NCBI GenBank assembly: GCA_029978335.1
Contig: JAPOJQ010000016.1
Coordinates: 1 to 34,828, forward strand
Length of the DNA stretch: 34,828 nt
Reading direction: 5' to 3'
Source of the DNA: Actinomycetota bacterium
GTDB lineage: Bacteria > Actinomycetota > Acidimicrobiia > Acidimicrobiales > Ilumatobacteraceae
The notes beneath the pieces are model-generated. The model was not told where the DNA came from and searched no databases. It worked only from the letters and a program-made list of their open reading frames with translations. Below, piece by piece: positions 31,480 through 34,828 of this stretch. The translations under genes were made by a program, and so were the position numbers. The stretch's first letter is position 1. The number at the start of each line of letters is the position of its first letter.

Positions 31480-32321
31480 GCGAACTGCCGCCGCCACCAC
31501 CAGCTGCGGCAACGGTGCCGTGTGCGTGGCATCCCGAACGAGCGGCCGGTCGCCGTTGCACCCGCTGCCAGACGCCTGCATGCTCAGATTGCCTACGGCC
31601 GGCATCGGTGGGCAGCATCTGTCCAACGTGCGTGCGTGCAGCCAAGCCCGATGTGGCGACACGAGCCCGGCGATGGCAGGCAGCTCAGGGAATTCTGGTG
31701 ACGAGGACGATCATTGCGATCAACCTCGGGGTGTTCGTCATCATGACGATGACCGATCCGGGCATGCTTTCTGGTCGAACGACCGCTCTCCACCTCGATC
31801 TTGGGTTGAGCCGTCTCTTGGTCGACTCCCCGGTGGACCTCTGGCGGATGGTGAGTGCCGGATTCATCCACTTCGGGATCATCCACCTCGGCTTCAACAT
31901 GTATCTGTTGTTCCAGTTGGGTTCAATGCTTGAACCAGCGGTGGGTCGGCTTCGATTTACCGGCACCTACCTCGCGAGTCTGCTCGGCGGAGCAGCGGGG
32001 GCGCTCGTCATGCAACCCAATGGCCTTCATGGCGGAGCGTCTGGGGCCGTGTTTGGCTTGATGGGTTTCGCTGCTATCGGCTACTGGCGCCAAGGCATCA
32101 ACCCCCTGCGCACCCCGATCGGATCGCTGCTGATGTTGAACATCTTCATCACATTCGTCGTGCCAGGAATCTCGATCGGCGGTCATCTCGGTGGAGCGGT
32201 CGCAGGCGCGGTTGTTGGCGGTGTCGCCACTGATCGGCGCTATCGAGGAACCCCAGAGGCGATCATCGTCGGCGGTCTCATTCTCGGTTCGATCGTGGTG
32301 GGCGCAGTCGTCACAGGTTGA
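31476..32321 (+). CDS. Rhomboid-family intramembrane serine protease with N-terminal zinc-binding segment
   Basis: A 281-aa protein. Residues 17-55 hold a B-box-like cysteine/histidine set (CAWHPE, CTRCQTPACSDC, CPTC) likely to bind zinc. Six membrane helices follow. The rhomboid dyad is the serine in GGASGAVFGLMG and the histidine in GGHLGGAVAG, and HFGIIHLGFNMYLLFQLG provides the conserved His/Asn helix. The enzyme cuts transmembrane substrates within the membrane. The ATG overlaps the DUF971 stop (ATGA). The substrate is not predictable. Confidence 0.93.
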   Translation: MSELPPPPPAAATVPCAWHPERAAGRRCTRCQTPACSDCLRPASVGSICPTCVRAAKPDVATRARRWQAAQGILVTRTIIAINLGVFVIMTMTDPGMLSGRTTALHLDLGLSRLLVDSPVDLWRMVSAGFIHFGIIHLGFNMYLLFQLGSMLEPAVGRLRFTGTYLASLLGGAAGALVMQPNGLHGGASGAVFGLMGFAAIGYWRQGINPLRTPIGSLLMLNIFITFVVPGISIGGHLGGAVAGAVVGGVATDRRYRGTPEAIIVGGLILGSIVVGAVVTG

Positions 32322-32350
32322 GTGCGACACCCCTTGACGATGATGTCGTC

Positions 32351-32509
32351 ATGGCTGAAGCGACCATCGACCAACTCACGCTGCTTCCACCACCGCGGGT
32401 TCCTGAGTCTCTGCGACTCGATCCTGAAACGGTCCGGCTCGGCACCGCCGAGGTGCAGCGTCTACTTCGAGTGCTCGAACAGCGGCGATCAGAACGCTCC
32501 GCTGCCTGA
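32351..32509 (+). CDS. Small protein of unknown function (52 aa)
   Basis: A short frame starting MAEATIDQLTLLPPPRVPESL and ending in a charged helix with RLLRVLEQRRSER. It follows the rhomboid gene by about 30 nt. An alternative TTG at 32318 overlaps the rhomboid stop and adds 11 residues. No ribosome site or -10 box is visible ahead of the ATG. I do not recognise it, and only its position between two genes with compatible reading supports it. Confidence 0.45.
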   Translation: MAEATIDQLTLLPPPRVPESLRLDPETVRLGTAEVQRLLRVLEQRRSERSAA

Positions 32510-32516
32510 CGGTGAA

Positions 32517-33497
32517 CTAACCAGCAAGGCTTCGAATAGCGCCCCAATGGTCAAGCTCTTTATCGAGCGGCAGCAACGCAAGCGCTGCGGTGGTCACGCC
32601 GTTATCGAAGTAATCAGCGATCCTTCGCCGACAGTGCTCGGGTGACCCGTGTATCACCAAGGCATCCACGACGTCATCGCTGATTGCAGCGAGCGCTGCC
32701 TTGCGATCACCACTGCGCCATGCAGACCACATCGCTTCAAGGGCTGGGCCGCGACCGAGCCATTCCTGAAAGCTCGCGTAGACCGGCACATTCATGTACG
32801 CAGCGATGGCAAACCGAGCAGCATCACGAACGACCGACGCGTTCTCGCTTGGGCAGACAAAGATGCGCGCCACGACTTCGCGCTCTTCACCCTTCGCTGC
32901 TCCATGAACAACGTCGACTACTTGGCGCACATCCTCGGGAGAAAGCCAATTGATGATCACGCCATCGGCCTCGCGGCCCGCGAGCCGAAGCATCTGTTCA
33001 CGCAGCGCTGCCACCAGAATTGGGGGCGTGACCTCGGGTCGGACACCGAGGCGAAAGCCGTCGACGGTGAAGGTGTCGTAGGTATGACTCACCTTTTCGC
33101 CCGTGAGCGCGGCACGCAGAAACCGAACCGTGTCGCGAACACGCCGATAGGGGTGTTCGAAGGGAATGCCGTTCCACCGTTCGACGATGACATTGCTGGA
33201 TGAACCAATACCGATCGCAAATCGACCGGGAGCAGCATCAGCGAGCGACGCCACCGACTGCGCCATGCACGCAGGAGCCCGCGTGTACGCCGGGATGATG
33301 GCCGTGCCAAGACGAAGTCGTGGTTCCCACGCCGCTGCAAGCGCCAGCGGCGTAAACCCATCGGCCCCATCAGATTCGGCGCTCCACACATCGCTGTATC
33401 CAAGGTCAGCAAGTTCTTGCAGTCCCTCGCGATGCTGATGCAAGTGACCTGGTAGCGGAACGGTCATCCCTAGTCGTCGTCCATCGGTGGCGGCCAT
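32517..33497 (-). CDS. LLM-class (luciferase-like) F420-dependent oxidoreductase, second copy
   Basis: A 326-aa luciferase-like TIM-barrel enzyme with RLGMTVPLPGH at the first strand, RLRLGTAIIPAYTRAP, and the GRFAIGIGSSSNVIVERWNG segment of F420-type members. It is only distantly similar to the copy at 494-1540. It starts with ATG, 6 nt after a TACGGT -10 box on the minus strand; an ATG 10 codons in (33467) is an alternative. It is divergent from an acyl-CoA synthetase gene, so both may serve one catabolic pathway. The substrate is unknown. Confidence 0.88.
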   Translation of the reverse strand: MAATDGRRLGMTVPLPGHLHQHREGLQELADLGYSDVWSAESDGADGFTPLALAAAWEPRLRLGTAIIPAYTRAPACMAQSVASLADAAPGRFAIGIGSSSNVIVERWNGIPFEHPYRRVRDTVRFLRAALTGEKVSHTYDTFTVDGFRLGVRPEVTPPILVAALREQMLRLAGREADGVIINWLSPEDVRQVVDVVHGAAKGEEREVVARIFVCPSENASVVRDAARFAIAAYMNVPVYASFQEWLGRGPALEAMWSAWRSGDRKAALAAISDDVVDALVIHGSPEHCRRRIADYFDNGVTTAALALLPLDKELDHWGAIRSLAG

Positions 33498-33503
33498 GGA
33501 GCC

Positions 33504-33509
33504 ACCGTA
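33504..33509 (-). promoter_or_regulatory. Candidate -10 box for the second LLM oxidoreductase gene
   Basis: TACGGT on the minus strand ends 6 nt before the ATG at 33497, the leaderless spacing. Confidence 0.45.
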
Positions 33510-33559
33510 GCCGCAGCACCCCGCGGCGCTCCCACGTGACCGTCGTCACTGCCAAGGAC

Positions 33560-33565
33560 TAAGTT
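33560..33565 (+). promoter_or_regulatory. Candidate -10 box for the terminal acyl-CoA synthetase gene
   Basis: TAAGTT ends 7 nt before the GTG at 33573. GTGACC (33536-33541), 18 nt upstream of it, is a fair -35 match. Confidence 0.45.
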
Positions 33566-33572
33566 GTCGGGC

Positions 33573-34828
33573 GTGAAAGTTCCAATGACGGTCAACGACT
33601 TCCTGCGACGAGCTGAATTGGTCTACCCCGATCGGGTCGCCATTGTCGACGAACCTGATCAACCGGCCGAATCGTGGGGCAGCATCGATTATCGCGAGAT
33701 GGCGCGGAGAGCTCGAGCGATGGCTGCCGGACTCGATGCGCTCGGCATTGCGGTTGGCGAACGGATCGCCATGGTGTCGCATAACTCCGCACGCTTACTC
33801 ACCGCGCTGTACGGCGTCTCTGGATCTGGCCGCATCCTCGTGCCCGTCAACTTCCGCCTCGTTGCCGAAGAGGTGTCCTACATCGTCAAGCATTCGGGGG
33901 CCCGAGTGTTGCTCATCGACCCTGAACTCGAAGAAGCGATGGCAGACGTGGAATGCGAGATGAAGTGGACGATTGGCACTGCATCCGATGCGATCTTGAT
34001 GCGCTACGACGTGGAGCCGGCAGCGTGGACACCCGATGAGGACGCCACGGCAACGATCAACTACACCTCCGGAACCACCGCCCGTCCGAAAGGCGTTCAA
34101 CTCACGCACCGCAACCTGTGGACCAACGCCTCAATTTTTGGTTGGCACATGGGTGTCAACGACCGCGACGTCTACCTGCACACGCTCCCCCAGTTTCATT
34201 GCAACGGTTGGGGAATGCTCTATGCCGTCACCGGTATGGGTGGTCGCCACATCATCCAGCGCAAAATCGACGGGCCCGAAATCCTTCGACGCGTGGAGCG
34301 CGAAGGCGTCACGCTGATGTGCGCAGCGCCCGCAGTCCTCAATACCGTGCTTGATGCCGCCGCAGATTGGGATGGCCCAATTCCCGGTTCGGGCATCACC
34401 CGGATTGTCGTCGCCGGTGCGCCACCTCCCACCCGGACCATCGAGCGTTGCGAGACCGAACTCGGATGGGAGTTCTGCCAGATCTACGGGCTCACCGAGA
34501 CCGCTCCGCTCCTCACCATGAACCGCGCTCGCGCTGAATGGGACGATCTCAGCCCGGCAGATCGGGCAACGCAACTCAATCGTGCGGGCGCTCCGGTCAT
34601 TGGCTGCACCATGTGTGTCAGTGCCGATGGCGAAGTGCTTGCGGCTGGCAACATGATCATGGAGGGTTACTGGGATCAGCCCGACGCAACGGCCGCGGCG
34701 ATTCATGATGGCTTCTTCCACACCGGCGATGGTGGTCTCATCGATGACGCGAATTACGTCACCATCTCCGACCGCAAAAAAGATGTGATCATCTCTGGTG
34801 GTGAAAACGTGTCGTCGATCGAGGTTGA
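33573..34828 (+). CDS. Acyl-CoA synthetase (AMP-binding), 3' end outside window
   Basis: An open frame of 418 codons runs off the window end. It begins VKVPMTVNDFLRRAELVYPDR and has the ATP-binding YTSGTTARPKG, the YGLTET adenylate motif, the HTGDGG motif and the hinge DRKKDVIISGGENV. The phosphate loop has ARP where many relatives have GRP. It should activate a fatty or aromatic acid to acyl-CoA. The GTG at 33573 is preferred because of the TAAGTT box 7 nt ahead; an ATG four codons later (33585) is possible. The catalytic C-terminal lysine is not in the window. The gene diverges from an F420-type oxidoreductase. Confidence 0.93.
   Translation, partial: MKVPMTVNDFLRRAELVYPDRVAIVDEPDQPAESWGSIDYREMARRARAMAAGLDALGIAVGERIAMVSHNSARLLTALYGVSGSGRILVPVNFRLVAEEVSYIVKHSGARVLLIDPELEEAMADVECEMKWTIGTASDAILMRYDVEPAAWTPDEDATATINYTSGTTARPKGVQLTHRNLWTNASIFGWHMGVNDRDVYLHTLPQFHCNGWGMLYAVTGMGGRHIIQRKIDGPEILRRVEREGVTLMCAAPAVLNTVLDAAADWDGPIPGSGITRIVVAGAPPPTRTIERCETELGWEFCQIYGLTETAPLLTMNRARAEWDDLSPADRATQLNRAGAPVIGCTMCVSADGEVLAAGNMIMEGYWDQPDATAAAIHDGFFHTGDGGLIDDANYVTISDRKKDVIISGGENVSSIEV

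Overview
The window looks like a chromosomal segment of a high-GC actinobacterium, most likely of the class Acidimicrobiia. The support is indirect: two F420-type luciferase-like oxidoreductases, a mycothiol-conjugate amidase, several acyl-CoA metabolism genes, many GTG starts, and start codons placed 6-8 nt after a TANNNT -10 box (leaderless mRNAs). No tRNA, rRNA, CRISPR array, insertion sequence or phage gene is visible. No gene-free stretch exceeds about 80 nt.

Layout. (1) 1-490: tail of an acyl-CoA dehydrogenase. (2) 494-7831, minus strand: a seven-gene run read as acyl-CoA-dehydrogenase-like flavoprotein, nitroreductase, TypA GTPase, LarE-like sulfur transferase, PlsC-like acyltransferase, DUF1295 membrane protein, F420-type oxidoreductase. 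(3) 7899-15828, plus: acyl-CoA synthetase, HAD sugar-phosphate mutase, GH65 phosphorylase, MFE-type SDR dehydrogenase, alpha/beta hydrolase, RecB-like Fe-S nuclease, PAP2 phosphatase. (4) 15830-17134: a small acidic protein, an SDR and a small unknown protein. (5) 17157-28520: a sulfur-oxidation island. A rhodanese lipoprotein faces away from a SulP transporter, followed by a persulfide dioxygenase-rhodanese fusion, a type II sulfide:quinone oxidoreductase, a fused four-cluster ferredoxin/NrfD subunit, a large molybdopterin oxidoreductase, a GntR/UTRA regulator and a thiolase. (6) 28472-34828: nuclease lipoprotein, YdjC-like deacetylase, mca with a small partner, a 47-aa lipoprotein, DUF971, rhomboid protease, small protein, second F420-type oxidoreductase, and an acyl-CoA synthetase cut by the window end.

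How the genes work together. The island encodes a plausible full route from sulfide to sulfate. SQR makes a thiol persulfide, the dioxygenase/rhodanese fusion makes sulfite and can exchange thiosulfate, the Mo enzyme with its Fe-S/NrfD partner resembles the cytoplasmic sulfite dehydrogenase SoeABC with B and C fused, and SulP could move sulfate. A near-palindromic 10-mer, TGTCCGTACA, occurs three times, exactly at the start regions of the rhodanese, SulP and dioxygenase genes. It is the best candidate for the operator of a local sulfur regulon, with the GntR protein at the end of the island as the candidate regulator. Mca further downstream suggests mycothiol as the thiol carrier. The enzyme assignments rest on motifs. 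The regulatory links and the pathway direction are inferences.
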